Assembly (NCBI RefSeq): GCF_030272615.1 | Contig: NC_081414.1 | Coordinates: 762,419,648-762,483,647, forward strand | Length of the DNA stretch: 64,000 nt | Reading direction: 5' to 3' | Origin: Cryptomeria japonica | Taxonomy: Eukaryota; Streptophyta; Pinopsida; Cupressales; Cupressaceae | Part shown: positions 35,345-45,223 of the stretch, piece by piece | How the letters are laid out: each line of letters begins with the position of its first letter | Position numbering within the stretch: position 1 is the stretch's first letter | Made by a program: the position numbers and the translations under genes | Notes under the pieces: model-generated | Told to the model about the DNA's origin: nothing | The model's input: the letters and a program-made list of their open reading frames with translations, nothing else | Database searches by the model: none

Positions 35345-36490
35345 CCTGACATCTTCGCTTGGTCTTACAAGGAGATGCCTGACATCGATGAGTCCATTGC
35401 GGTACACAACATTGTGTTTAATCCTGATGCTAAGCCGGTGAAGCAAAAGATTCGAAAGATGAATCCTAAGGTGGATTTATTAGTCAAGGTCGAGATAGAG
35501 AAGCTCCTAAAAGCTAGCTTTATCCACCCCATCGATGATTCACCCTAATCTCGAACATTGTCCCGATAAGCAAACCTGATGGTCGTATCTATATTTGCAT
35601 TGATTTTCGGGATGTGAACAAAGCTTCCCTCAAGGATGACTTTCCTCTCCCGAATATCGATGTGATCATGGATTCAACCATGGGGTATGCTTTTCTCTCA
35701 TTCATGGATGTCTTCTTGGGTTATAACTAGACCCGTATCAACCCAGAAGATCAATATAAAACCGCCTTTACAAACCCTTGCAGAACCTTTTGCTATGTTG
35801 TCGTGTCATTTGGGTTGAAGAACGCAGGAGCAACCTATCAACGAGCCATGACCTTGATATTCCATGATTTCATCCATAAGGTCTTAGAAGACTATGTCGA
35901 TGACATCTTGGTAAAATCCTTATCACGTGAAATGCACATTGAAAATCTTCATCCGGACTTTGAAAGACTTCGGTTGTATAAAATGAGACTGAATCCTCTT
36001 AAGTGTGTCTTCGGTGTTGATGTTGGGAAGCTTCTAGGATTCATTGTCTCCCACTAAGGAATCAAAATAGACATGGATAAGATTGATGCTATTGTGAACA
36101 TGCCTCCACCTAAGAACATCTCTCAGCTTCGTAGTCTATAGGGGAAAATTCAGTTCATCTGTCAGTTCATGGCGCAATTGGCTGATCATACCCTTCCTTT
36201 TATGTGATTGTTGAAGAAAGATACCCACTTCAAATGGAATGTAGAATGTCAAAAGACATTTGATTCCATCAAGGATTACCTAGTTAATCCTCCTATATCC
36301 TAATGTCGACTATGTCTGATAGACCTTTATTCTTGTATATTTCAGCCTCATCTCATACTTTAGCAGCATTATTAGCCCAACGTGATGATGAAGGCCGAGA
36401 AAGAGCAGTCTATTATATCAGCTACACTTTGATAGATTATGAAACCCGATATTTTATTGTGGAAAAATAATGCTTAGCTCTTGTCTTCAT
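35345..36490 (+). pseudogene. Reverse transcriptase and RNase H start of element B
   Basis: It continues the B frame interrupted by E. RT starts in FPDIFAWSY, shifts frame near 35545, and keeps YVDD near 35895. Stops include TAG at about 35730 (glutamine in T1), TAA at 36055 and TAG near 36139. A further shift near 36300 leads into RNase H (LYISASSHTLAALLAQ). The frame is cut at 36490 by the miniature element. Confidence 0.85.
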
Positions 36491-36625
36491 TGTTGGCGTT
36501 GGAAATAAGCCACACCCGGACTGGCAATGGACTAGTCCAAGAGGGGCTAGTAGCTCAGTGGTAGAGCACTCCAGCAGCGTATGGAAGGTCCTAGGTTTGA
36601 GTCCTAGCTGGTCCATGTCTCAACA
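36491..36625 (+). repeat. 5' LTR of the miniature element
   Basis: 135 bp, TGTTGGCGTTGG...CATGTCTCAACA. More than half of it is the tRNA-like segment. Confidence 0.9.
36544..36614 (+). other. tRNA-like sequence in the 5' LTR
   Basis: 71 nt that fold as a tRNA: acceptor GGGCTAG/CTGGTCC (7 pairs, two G-U), D arm GCTC-AGTGGTA-GAGC, T arm CTAGG-TTTGAGT-CCTAG, and a 4-nt variable loop. The anticodon stem has 4 of 5 pairs with an 8-nt loop, so no clear anticodon. Box A is TAGCTCAGTGG (36551-36561); box B is GGTTTGAGTCC (36594-36604), one base off consensus. CCA is not separately encoded. This is a tRNA relic, not a functional tRNA gene. Confidence 0.75.
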
Positions 36626-36643
36626 TGGTATCAGAGCCAGGTC
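36626..36643 (+). other. Primer-binding site of the miniature element
   Basis: TGGTATCAGAGCCAGGTC directly after the 5' LTR, the standard initiator-Met tRNA complement. Confidence 0.9.
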
Positions 36644-36680
36644 CAGGCTAGGAGCCCCAAGCACATGAGATGTGTGGCTT

Positions 36681-36688
36681 AAGGGGGG
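36681..36688 (+). other. Polypurine tract of the miniature element
   Basis: AAGGGGGG directly before the 3' LTR. Confidence 0.85.
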
Positions 36689-36823
36689 TGTTGGTGTTGG
36701 AAATAAGCCACACCCAGACCGACGATGGACTGGTCCAAGAGAGACCAGTAGCTCAGTGGTAGAGCACTCCAACAGCGTATGGAAGGTTCTAGGTTCGAGT
36801 CCTAGCTGGTCCATGTCTCAACA
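36689..36823 (+). repeat. 3' LTR of the miniature element
   Basis: 135 bp, TGTTGGTGTTGG...CATGTCTCAACA. Gap-free match to the 5' LTR. Confidence 0.9.
36742..36812 (+). other. tRNA-like sequence in the 3' LTR
   Basis: Same structure as in the 5' LTR. Acceptor AGACCAG/CTGGTCC has 6 of 7 pairs. Box A TAGCTCAGTGG and box B GGTTCGAGTCC (36792-36802) both match the polymerase III consensus. Several LTR differences fall in the acceptor stem. Confidence 0.75.
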
Positions 36824-36828
36824 TTCAT

Positions 36829-36892
36829 GACTTAAAAGTTGAGACACTATATCCTCCATGCAGAAATGTGAGTCATTGCTAAAGATGATATC
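36829..36892 (+). pseudogene. RNase H fragment of element B between two insertions
   Basis: 64 bp of B coding sequence (KLRHYILHAEM with a nearby stop) lie between the TSD of the miniature element and the TSD of element C (ATATC, 36888-36892). The matching residues in T1 are KLRHYLLTHKV. Confidence 0.75.
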
Positions 36893-38065
36893 TATAAAGT
36901 GGAAAATTGGATCCTAGTGACTCCCCACCTAGGAGAGAGAAAGGAAGCCAATAGGATGATTTTCACTTGGGAGGAACTTTACATTCAAAAGAGGGGCTTG
37001 AATCTACTAGATCCAAATCCGAGGGAAACAAGGATGTGAATTTTGAGTGGATTGCAAGCGGTTGAAGTGTGATTTTCCCTCTTTTTTAAATGAGAAAGTT
37101 GACTTGTTGACTATGTGGAAAAGAGAGAGGAAATGAGTGAAATGAGGTGCTACCAGTTCAAAATTGCATTGTAACTTCGGATCTAAGCTAATTAGACTGA
37201 TACGGATCTGCCCTGCAAATTTGGAGAAAAGTCGTCGGGACCGTGGCAAAAATGTACCTGGTCCGCCATAAAATCCGCAAAACGAAAAGGGTTCTTCTGT
37301 CTCTTCATATGAAGTGCAAACCTACAATTATAGTTGCATACCTACAACCTACACATAGAAAAAGAAGAAAAGGGGTTGTGGATAGAGGTTTGCCTTAGTC
37401 AAACCCCAGTTGAGGAATCAACCTAAAAAGAAAGTAATTGCAAATGCTTGAATGTAAACAATGGAGATGTATACCTTGTAGATTTGCAACTCGTTGATAA
37501 TGATTGCTTTGCTTCTTGAATATAATCACAAATGTTGTATGAAATAGCATGTAACATGACAAAACCCTAACACACACACACATGCTTGCAAATGAATGTT
37601 GTAATGTTGCTCCCATGGATAATGAAGAAGACTTGGATGCTTGAATGCTTGATGATGACCTTGAAATCTTGTATCTTCTCCTTATGCTCTCTATCTGTCC
37701 TTTCATTTTTCATCCATCCTTGAATGAGGGTATTCAATTCCCTTTTATACATGCCTCAAGGATTAATTTTCAACCATCGAATGCCAACAAAGAGGAATAA
37801 CAAACCCCGAAGACAAGAAATGCATAGGAGATCAAGCAGCCTGAACATAGGATCACCCTAAGAGGTGGAGACAGGGGCACCATGCCCCTGTCCTTCCCTA
37901 TTTTGGGGCTTGGATAGGGTCTAAAGAAGACACAAGACATGAAGGAGGAAGAGTGAAGGGTTGGAAATGCAGAAATAGGTCCCGATTAGGGAAGAAGATG
38001 TTGTCACCAAGGTGAGGACCCCAAATGTGGTTTCAATTGAAGGGTCACAATTTTATGATACTACA
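36893..38065 (-). repeat. 3' LTR of element C
   Basis: 1,173 bp direct repeat of the right copy without its insert. Outer end TATAAAGTGG, inner end TGATACTACA. Confidence 0.85.
37741..37749 (-). promoter_or_regulatory. TATA box in the 3' LTR of C
   Basis: TATAAAAGG on the minus strand, conserved in the other LTR at 44893-44901. It is about 320 bp into the LTR, as expected for a U3 promoter. Confidence 0.55.
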
Positions 38066-40567
38066 TTTAGCCCTCGATTTAGCGGGAGTATGGCTTACGC
38101 CACTACTGCCAGTAAAGTAGAAGAAAAGAGAGAGATGAAGATGAGAGATGCAGAGCAAAAACTACAAGGAATATAAGACACCACTAATATTGAGGAGCAA
38201 AAAGCCCCCAATCTTAGGGTCTCAACTCACACCAACATATATAAGAGCACACAAAATAAAAAGGAACAAGACACACAAAAACAAAGACAAAGTGCAAAAA
38301 GACACACGACAAGAGTAAGACACAAGATGACAAACTAACTAGCCAAAGAGATCTTGAGCTCAGATATCTCAATAACTAATCAAGACACAAAGACCAATGC
38401 CATCACATAAACATGAGCGATCACATAAAATAGAAAAGCTAACATCATCCATGAACTATCAATAGTAAAACTATGAGTTCATAAGAGGAAGAAGAGAGAG
38501 AACATGAATACACACTTTGGTGATCCATGAGAAGAAAAGCGAAGAAGAAAGAAACCATGGACATCTCGCCCCTAAAAATAGGTGATCCATGTAAAGAAGG
38601 ACATGGAGAATCTCACCACTAGAGCTTGCCTAGGTGATCCATGTAAAGAGAGAGAGTGAGAACATTGTTAGTTCCACTCAACCTCATGTGCATGTGTGCA
38701 AGTGAGGTTTGAAGCGCCTCATAGGAGTCTATGCCCGAGTACGCTATAACCTATATAGAATATATAGTACAAGTGTCAAAAAAGGAGCGATATCTCGCTC
38801 TAAGAGATCGTTCTCTCATTCCGAGAATAAGCACCCCACATAAAAGAAAAGTGGCATCATCTCTCTCTAAGAGGTCGTGCTCTAGTTCCGAGAATGACCC
38901 ACTGTACAAGAGAATAGTGACAACATCTTTCTCTAATAGGTTTCCCTCCGGTTCCAAGAATGTTTCACTGTACAAGACAAGAAGAAGTGAAGACATATTT
39001 CTCTAAGAGATCGTGCGTTGGTTCCGAGAATGACCCACTGTACAAAAAGTGACGACATCTTTCTCTAAGAGGTTTCCCTCTGGTTCCAAGAATGTCCCAC
39101 TGTTCAATGCATGAGAGAAGTATAGTACGAAGGAGTAGAGTGGATGCCCCCCCCCTTAAGATGTCAACATAGGCTAATGTTTATATCTTAAGGAATCTAG
39201 AACAAGGATACCTACCTTTGTCACAAAGAAGATATCCACTATGCAACAATGTCATAAATCCAAGCAAGAGAGGGAATACTCTCCAAGTGAGGATAAGACA
39301 GTTGAAAAAAGATATCTTGTTGTAAGTGTAAAGGTGATCCTTGGAGGAGAAGAGATCTTTGTTCAAAATACATCTACCCCTAAGAGGAGTTGTCTTAGAC
39401 AAATATAACATCTTCTAGAACAAGAAAAGGAAACAACAAGAATGCAATCCTTCCTCCTATTTCTAGGTGAAAGGGATTCTTGATGAGGGATGACTCACAT
39501 TTATCCCCCAAAGGGATGGCTGGATTTATTATAGATGTACATTACCAAGTGTAAAAGAGGTCATAGTCAAGGATTAACACATCTTGTATAAGAGAGAATC
39601 CTTAAGTCAATAACCAACAATTCTACACAAGGAATGACATCAAGTAATAGAATTCACACCATCCACTTAATAGGAAAAAGTGGATCCCTAGAGAAAGAGA
39701 GAGGGAAGGATCATTTCCCACCAAGTTAAGGGACAATGAGAAGAGCTTACACAATCTATTAGAGAGGGATTACACATAAGCAAATGTACAATGAACTTAC
39801 ATGAACACATGCAAGAAAAGACATAAGTAAATGTAAAATACATGTCTCAAGAAGTGGTAATCTTCGAAAGGAAGAAAGAAAAAGCATCATATATCTCCCA
39901 AGGGGAATTAATCATAAAAGTATATCATTGTAAGAAATGATAATCACATATGAAAAACACAGCCCCTAAAGGAAATAATGATACAAGGAAAAGGAGCGAA
40001 AATCCTTGCCCCCCAAGTGAGAAGAACAAGGAGAAATAATACACATTTTCTGATGGTGATTAGTTTCAAGTGATATGTTGTCTTAGTTGAACAAATCCTT
40101 TCAAGAAAAGGATACATACTTCTTAAGAGATCATTCCCTGCTAAGGGGCATATCATACTTGCGAATAATCAAAACCATAGAAAAGGTAAGATTTCTGAGG
40201 GAATGAAGAAAAGAGAAGAAGTGTAGTACTCATTAAAGATGCCCCTCTTCAAGAAAAGAGATATGCTCACATATGAATATCCCTATGCAAGAAAAGAGAT
40301 CTAATAATGAATAGTGCGCAAAGAGAGAGATAAATGAATAGAAAGAAGAGAAAAATGGACTTCATGTTGCTTCCCCAAAGTATGTTAAAGTAAAATACTA
40401 TCACCACTAAATGATAAAGAGCCCCCAATTAAGTTGGCCAGTTATGTCATAGGGTGAAGAGAAACATGAAGAGAAAAGAAATGCTAAGGCACGATGTTTT
40501 TACCAAGAAATATAGCTAGATCCTCTATGAGACAAATGTGTGCAAGATCATATTGTAGTTGAACAAA
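38066..40567 (-). other. Long 3' non-coding region of element C
   Basis: 2.5 kb, purine-rich on the plus strand, with no domain-bearing ORF. A PPT-like run (GAGGGCTAAA on the minus strand) abuts the LTR at 38066. Tandem repeats lie at 38795-39110. A poly-C run occurs at about 39149. In an autonomous relative this space would hold pol. Confidence 0.5.
38795..39110. repeat. Tandem repeats of about 65-70 bp in element C
   Basis: Five copies of a unit with CTCTAAGAGRTCGTGC / GGTTCCGAGAATGACCCACTGTACAA at about 38798, 38866, 38934, 39004 and 39067. Two unit variants (TCGTGCTCTAG and TTTCCCTCYGG) alternate in the later copies. Confidence 0.75.
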
Positions 40568-41516
40568 TTACTTAAATGCATAACATTTTCCAATAGAATG
40601 TGAAAAAAAATCATGAAAAATGCAATATTCAATACCTTTCACTTGCTTAAGATTTTTTTTTTTTTGAGGGGGAAAGGAAACATTCTTGTCATATTTCAAC
40701 CTCCAATAGATTCTTGCAACTAATTTGTCAAGATGGTAAATATCATCTTCCCATGAAGAAGAAGGTTTGTTAGAAGAAGGAGTTTCATTATCCACAATTC
40801 TAATTTTGCCACTTTCTATGGCATCTTCAATAGATTTTTGAATATCAGGGCAATCATCAGCATTATAGTCATGGGTTTGACGAAATGAACAAAAAGGACA
40901 CTTTGAAGAAGAAGCATTCTTATGGGCTCTCTTGATTCTTTGTTGTTGAAGGTAATCTTTAAATTTTTGAAACCGAAGGAATTCGTCTATAGAGAGAGGG
41001 GTACTACTTCCTAGGCCTCTTGTAGTAGTTTGTGTAGGAGGGTTTATAGGGACATGAATTCCATGCTCAATTTTCCCAATTTCTTATCCTTTAAAACCTG
41101 TTTTGTGATTATATGAAAGTCGCGACTATAAGAATGTTGCAATTGACTAGAAGGAGGAACAAGATCATGAATTTCTTTGAAATCTGATGTGTAAGGAGGT
41201 AGAAAAGGATTTGTAGATGAAGGAGGATTATCATGTGGAATGAGCATTTTTTTGCCTTTATCAATCTTATCCATTTTGGAAGATTGGGGAAGAACATCAT
41301 CATCATCTAAAAGCTCATTTTTAGTGATTTCTATTTGAGGAGAAGGTCATGAATAAAATGCATGACATCATCCTCTCTACATAGACTTTGATGTTGAAGA
41401 TAGGTCTTAGGATAATAAGGAGGATCTAAAGATGTAAGAATGTTGATGTTTTCATATTGCCTCCCTTTCTCAAGGGTGTGTGTAGAAGAAGAAGATGGAT
41501 CCATATTACTTTCCAA
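40568..41516 (-). pseudogene. Gag-like ORF of element C
   Basis: Pieces in more than one frame. 41516-41331 starts MESNMDPSSSSTH; 41274-41044 starts MDKIDKGKK; a longer open part (about 41055-40568) contains two Cys/His clusters, CPFCSFRQTHDYNADDC and YCIFHDFFSHSIGKC. The second matches the Tat-type zinc-knuckle variant seen in T1 and A Gag. No capsid domain is recognisable with certainty. The link to Gag rests on the Cys/His pattern and on position after the PBS-side LTR. Confidence 0.5.
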
Positions 41517-42535
41517 TGCTTGCTCTCTTGTAGAAAGATCATTGGGTAAAGATTAGATCTCATTTCTTTCACACAAGATATCCTAGGAGAGGTACAAGGG
41601 TTAGGATCTCTAGGTTTAGGATCCACAAAAACATTAAGGTGATTAACATAGGAAATGCATGTTGTTAACAACATCACCATAATGCAACATAAATGATACA
41701 TGAAAGCTTTGAGATCTAATAATTTGGAAATCCTAACAACACAATATGACCAAGTGCTATGAAGAAAGAGAAGCAACAGGAAATGGAAGAAACTCTTATC
41801 CGAAACATGATAAATATATGCAAAAATTAATGTGATCACATGTGAAAGAGCAAGTAAATCCAATTTATTAATTGCCATTAAAATTCTCTTAAGTGAAATT
41901 TGAATTTGCTGGAAAAGTAGATCTAAAATTAGGACCTTTTGATGAAAATTAATTTTAAGATGTGAATTTGATAAATTTTGAATTTGTGTTTGACATTAAA
42001 GAGTGTTAAAATTGATAAAGTATGTTGATTTTCTGGATCTGAGTAGAAAAATATAGACAATTTCATCTCTCAAAATTTCAGGAAAAAAGTCGAGGACCAT
42101 GGCGAGAACGCACACAATCCGACCAACTTTTTTTGAAATTTTCAGGGATGATAGAGATTATGATTTTAATGCGGAATCCAAAAAAATAGCTGATTAAGAG
42201 ATGTCTAGAACGGTCAAACTTGCAATCAAATGTTGAAAATAGAATAATCTTAAAAATTAGGGTTTTATGATTTATCCACTGAATTTTCAAAATAAAGAGA
42301 CAGATTTAAATTGCAATTTTGAAATAGAAATCAGATCTATAACAAGCCATTAAAATTTTGCACCTCCCAAGCTTAATTTTTTCAAAATAAAAAATTAGGG
42401 TTTTATGCAATTAACCTCTAAAAAAATTGCAAATGGATCAAACCTGAAGTAGAAAATTTGGAATTCAAATTGCAATTAATCAGATCTAAGAATGAGAAAT
42501 CAAAATTAATGCGTAAGACGTCGGGTTCACTAGAA
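41517..42535 (-). other. Leader and PBS of element C
   Basis: About 1 kb of AT-rich leader without an ORF of note. At 42517-42532 the minus strand reads TAGTGAACCCGACGTC. With one change (TAG for TGG) it resembles a PBS and the PBS of B. Confidence 0.5.
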
Positions 42536-42587
42536 TGTAAAGTGGAAAATTGGATCCTAGTGACTCCCCACCTAAGAGAGAGAAAGG

Positions 42588-44094
42588 TGTTAAGTGCATA
42601 TGCCAATAGTAAAGCTCTAAGTCAATAGATAATAGGATGAGAGGGGGGTGAATCATACAAACTTAATCTTCAATATATCCAACAGATTCAACCTCGGTAG
42701 CATATACTACAAAAAATAGCTAAGACTGTAAAACATTTAAACTCATGAACATATAACATCACAACACATATAACACCAAATTTAACATGGAAACCCAAAT
42801 AGGGAAAAACCACTATGGGATTTCGGACCCACTAAGAAATATACTCTTCTAGAGTATGCTCGGTTAAAAACAAATCCTGTTAAAGATTACAAACACATTG
42901 CTAGATGTGACCCAGTTAAGGGATTTCCCTTAGTTCTGTTAGGATCTTGCACTTTGTTAGAAGTGACCTTGTCAAATGATTTAAAACACTCATTTAGAAT
43001 GTCACCTTGTTAGAGGATTTACAAATAAGACTGTTAAGTCCACTCGGTTAAGAGATTTTCTGTCGCTTACAAAATAAACAACAGTAATAAAATATATCTA
43101 CAACTTTACATCTGAAATGCTAAAGCAGATTCTTATTTGCTCAAAACAATCTTGTCATAAGACTTATCTTGTCCCTTGATGACCTTGCTGGGCTTTCCAA
43201 TCAGATCTCCAAGCTTCTATGCTCGGTAAATATTTCTATAGCATCACTGTGCTTACAATTTGCCCGCATACACTGTTTATCAACAATTCCCTATTTATAA
43301 ACAATTCTCACCACTTAATCTCCTTTGATCACATTTCCCATGATCAATCTTAGCCATTAGATCTTCATACTTGACCAGATTTAATGTATCCTTCGATCTG
43401 AAAACATTTTACCTTGCCTCAGGACTTGCATTCCTTTCTTGGAACTAGCACAAGGTTATTGCGGTTCAAGCTGAGCGGTAGATCTTCCTACCAATCTTCC
43501 ATTGCCATAGATTCTTAACAAACTTCATGTGTGGCATACCAATCATTTAATCAACTCTAGCTCATCATTGTCCTTTATTAAATAATGCTTGTATTCATCC
43601 AATACAATATGTTATAACTCGGTTGTAACTCGGCTAACACTGAACTTTACTCAGTAGAGATTGTCTTCATTTACCGACATCGATAACCTTAGGGTTTACT
43701 GACTAGGTTCCTTAGGGTTTACTGACTAGGTTCCTTTGCTCGGTGACTTAGTACAATATTAAACAACATATGTAGGATATCAAAAACAATCAAAACAACA
43801 TGATCTCATCATTGTCTAACTCGGTAATAGTTGCCCATTGAATAACTTATTACTCCCCTTTATTATCATATTCTTTCGGTGTCTCTTACCGACTTCTTAA
43901 TACTCATCAAAACATACTTCTTAAGATATGGTAACATCATACTGAATTAGAAAATCAATTTCTTGACATCAATGACAAAATAGTATTATTAAGACACTTA
44001 TCATCCTTCTTCAGTTATATCAATAATTTTCAACAACCTTCTCAATATCCTTATTGAAATGCCAACAATCTGTCTTTCTACTGTAATGCCAACA
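42588..44094 (-). mobile_element. Ty1/copia-type solo LTR S2
   Basis: 1,507 bp, minus-strand ends TGTTGGCATT...GCACTTAACA, TSD AAAGG at 42583-42587 and 44095-44099. It contains the copia LTR block GTGGTTTTTCCC...GGGTTTCCATG and about nine GGTTAAGRGAT / CTGTTAGAGG-like words (42860-43070), as in S1. No internal region, so it is a solo LTR, here within the LTR of C. Confidence 0.88.
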
Positions 44095-44892
44095 AAAGGA
44101 AGCCACTAGGATGATTTTCACTTGGGAGGAACTTTACATTCAAAAGAGGGGTTGAATCTGCTAGATCCAAATCTGAGGGAAACAAGGATGTGAATTTTGA
44201 GTGGATTGCAAGTGGTTGAAGTGTGATTTGCCCTCTTTTGTAAATGAGATTGTTGACTTGTTGACTATGTGGAAAAGAGAGAGGAAATGAGTGAAATGAG
44301 GTGCTACCACTTTGGGATCATGTTGTAACTTTGGATCTGAGCTAATTAGACTGATACAGATCTACCCTACAAATTTAGAGAAAATTCATTAGGACCGTGG
44401 CGAGAATGTACATGGTCGGCCACAAAATCTGTGAAACGAAAAGGGTTCTTTTGTCTCTACAAATGAAGCCAAAACCATCAATTACAGTTGCACACCTACA
44501 ACCTACACATAGAAAGAGAAGAAAAGGGGGTTGTGGATAGGGGTTTGCCTCAGTCAAACCCCGGTTGAGTAATCAACCTAGAAATAAAGTAATTGCAAAT
44601 GCTTGAATGTGAACAATGGAGATGTATACCTTGTAGATCTGCAACTTGTTGATGATGATTGCTTTACTTCTTGAATATAATCACAAATGTTGTATGAAAT
44701 GGCATGTAACATGACAAAACCCTAACACACACATGCTTGCAAATGAATGTTGTAATGTTGCTCCCATGGATGAATGAAGAAGACTTGGATGCTTGAATGC
44801 TCGATGATGACCTTGAAATCTTGTATCTTCTCCTTATGCTCTCTATCTATCCTTTCATTTTTCATCCATCCTTGAATGAGGCTATTGAATTC

Positions 44893-44901
44893 CCTTTTAT
44901 A
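44893..44901 (-). promoter_or_regulatory. TATA box in the 5' LTR of C
   Basis: TATAAAAGG on the minus strand, same LTR position as 37741-37749. This copy would drive the element. Confidence 0.55.
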
Positions 44902-45223
44902 CATGCCTCAATGATTAATTTTCAACCACTGAAGGCTAACAAAGAGGAATAACAAACCCCGAAGACAAGAAATGCATAGGAGATCGAGCAGCCCGAAAAT
45001 AGGAACACCCTAAGAGGTGGGGACAGGGGTGCCACGCTCCTATCCTACGCTATTTTGGGGCTTGGATAGGGTCTAAAGCAGACACAAGACATGAAGGAGG
45101 ATGAGTGAAGGGTTGGAAATGCAAAAATAGGTCCCAGTTAGGGAAGAAGATGTCGTCGCCAAGGTGAGGACCCCAAATGTGGTTAAAATTGCAGGGGTCA
45201 CAATTTTATGACACTATAATATC

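Larger units (their letters stand above)
36491..36823 (+). mobile_element. Miniature LTR retrotransposon (TRIM/SMART class) with tRNA-like LTRs
   Basis: A 333-bp element with two 135-bp LTRs (TGTTGG...TCAACA), a 63-bp internal region, a PBS and a PPT. TSD TTCAT at 36486-36490 and 36824-36828 is perfect. It sits in the RNase H frame of B. The LTRs align without gaps and differ at 12 positions, all transitions. Orientation is set by PBS and PPT. It encodes nothing. Each LTR holds a tRNA-like segment with polymerase III box A and box B. Very small LTR elements are known in plants, and Cassandra TRIMs carry 5S rRNA sequence in their LTRs, a comparable design. Confidence 0.9.
36893..45218 (-). mobile_element. 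Non-autonomous Ty3-type LTR element C with a gag-like ORF
   Basis: 8,326 bp. LTRs start TGTAGTATCATAAAATTGTG on the minus strand. TSD ATATC at 36888-36892 and 45219-45223 is perfect, and removing C with one TSD restores the alignment of B RNase H. The right LTR holds solo LTR S2. The 4.47-kb internal region has only a gag-like ORF (40568-41516) and tandem repeats; no RT or integrase was found. Its PBS resembles that of B. This fits a large non-autonomous (LARD-like) element. Both outer end dinucleotides are mutated (TA for TG, TA for CA). Confidence 0.82.
42536..45218 (-). repeat. 5' LTR of element C, interrupted by S2
   Basis: It begins TGTAAAGTGGAAAATTGG and is split at 42588-44094 by a copia-type solo LTR with TSD AAAGG. 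Removing it gives about 1.17 kb, matching the left copy. Outer end TGACACTATA. Confidence 0.85.

Noticed and set aside
36551-36614. A functional tRNA gene
   Set aside because: The anticodon loop is 8 nt with no clear anticodon, and the same sequence is present in both LTRs of a retrotransposon, so it is a tRNA relic.
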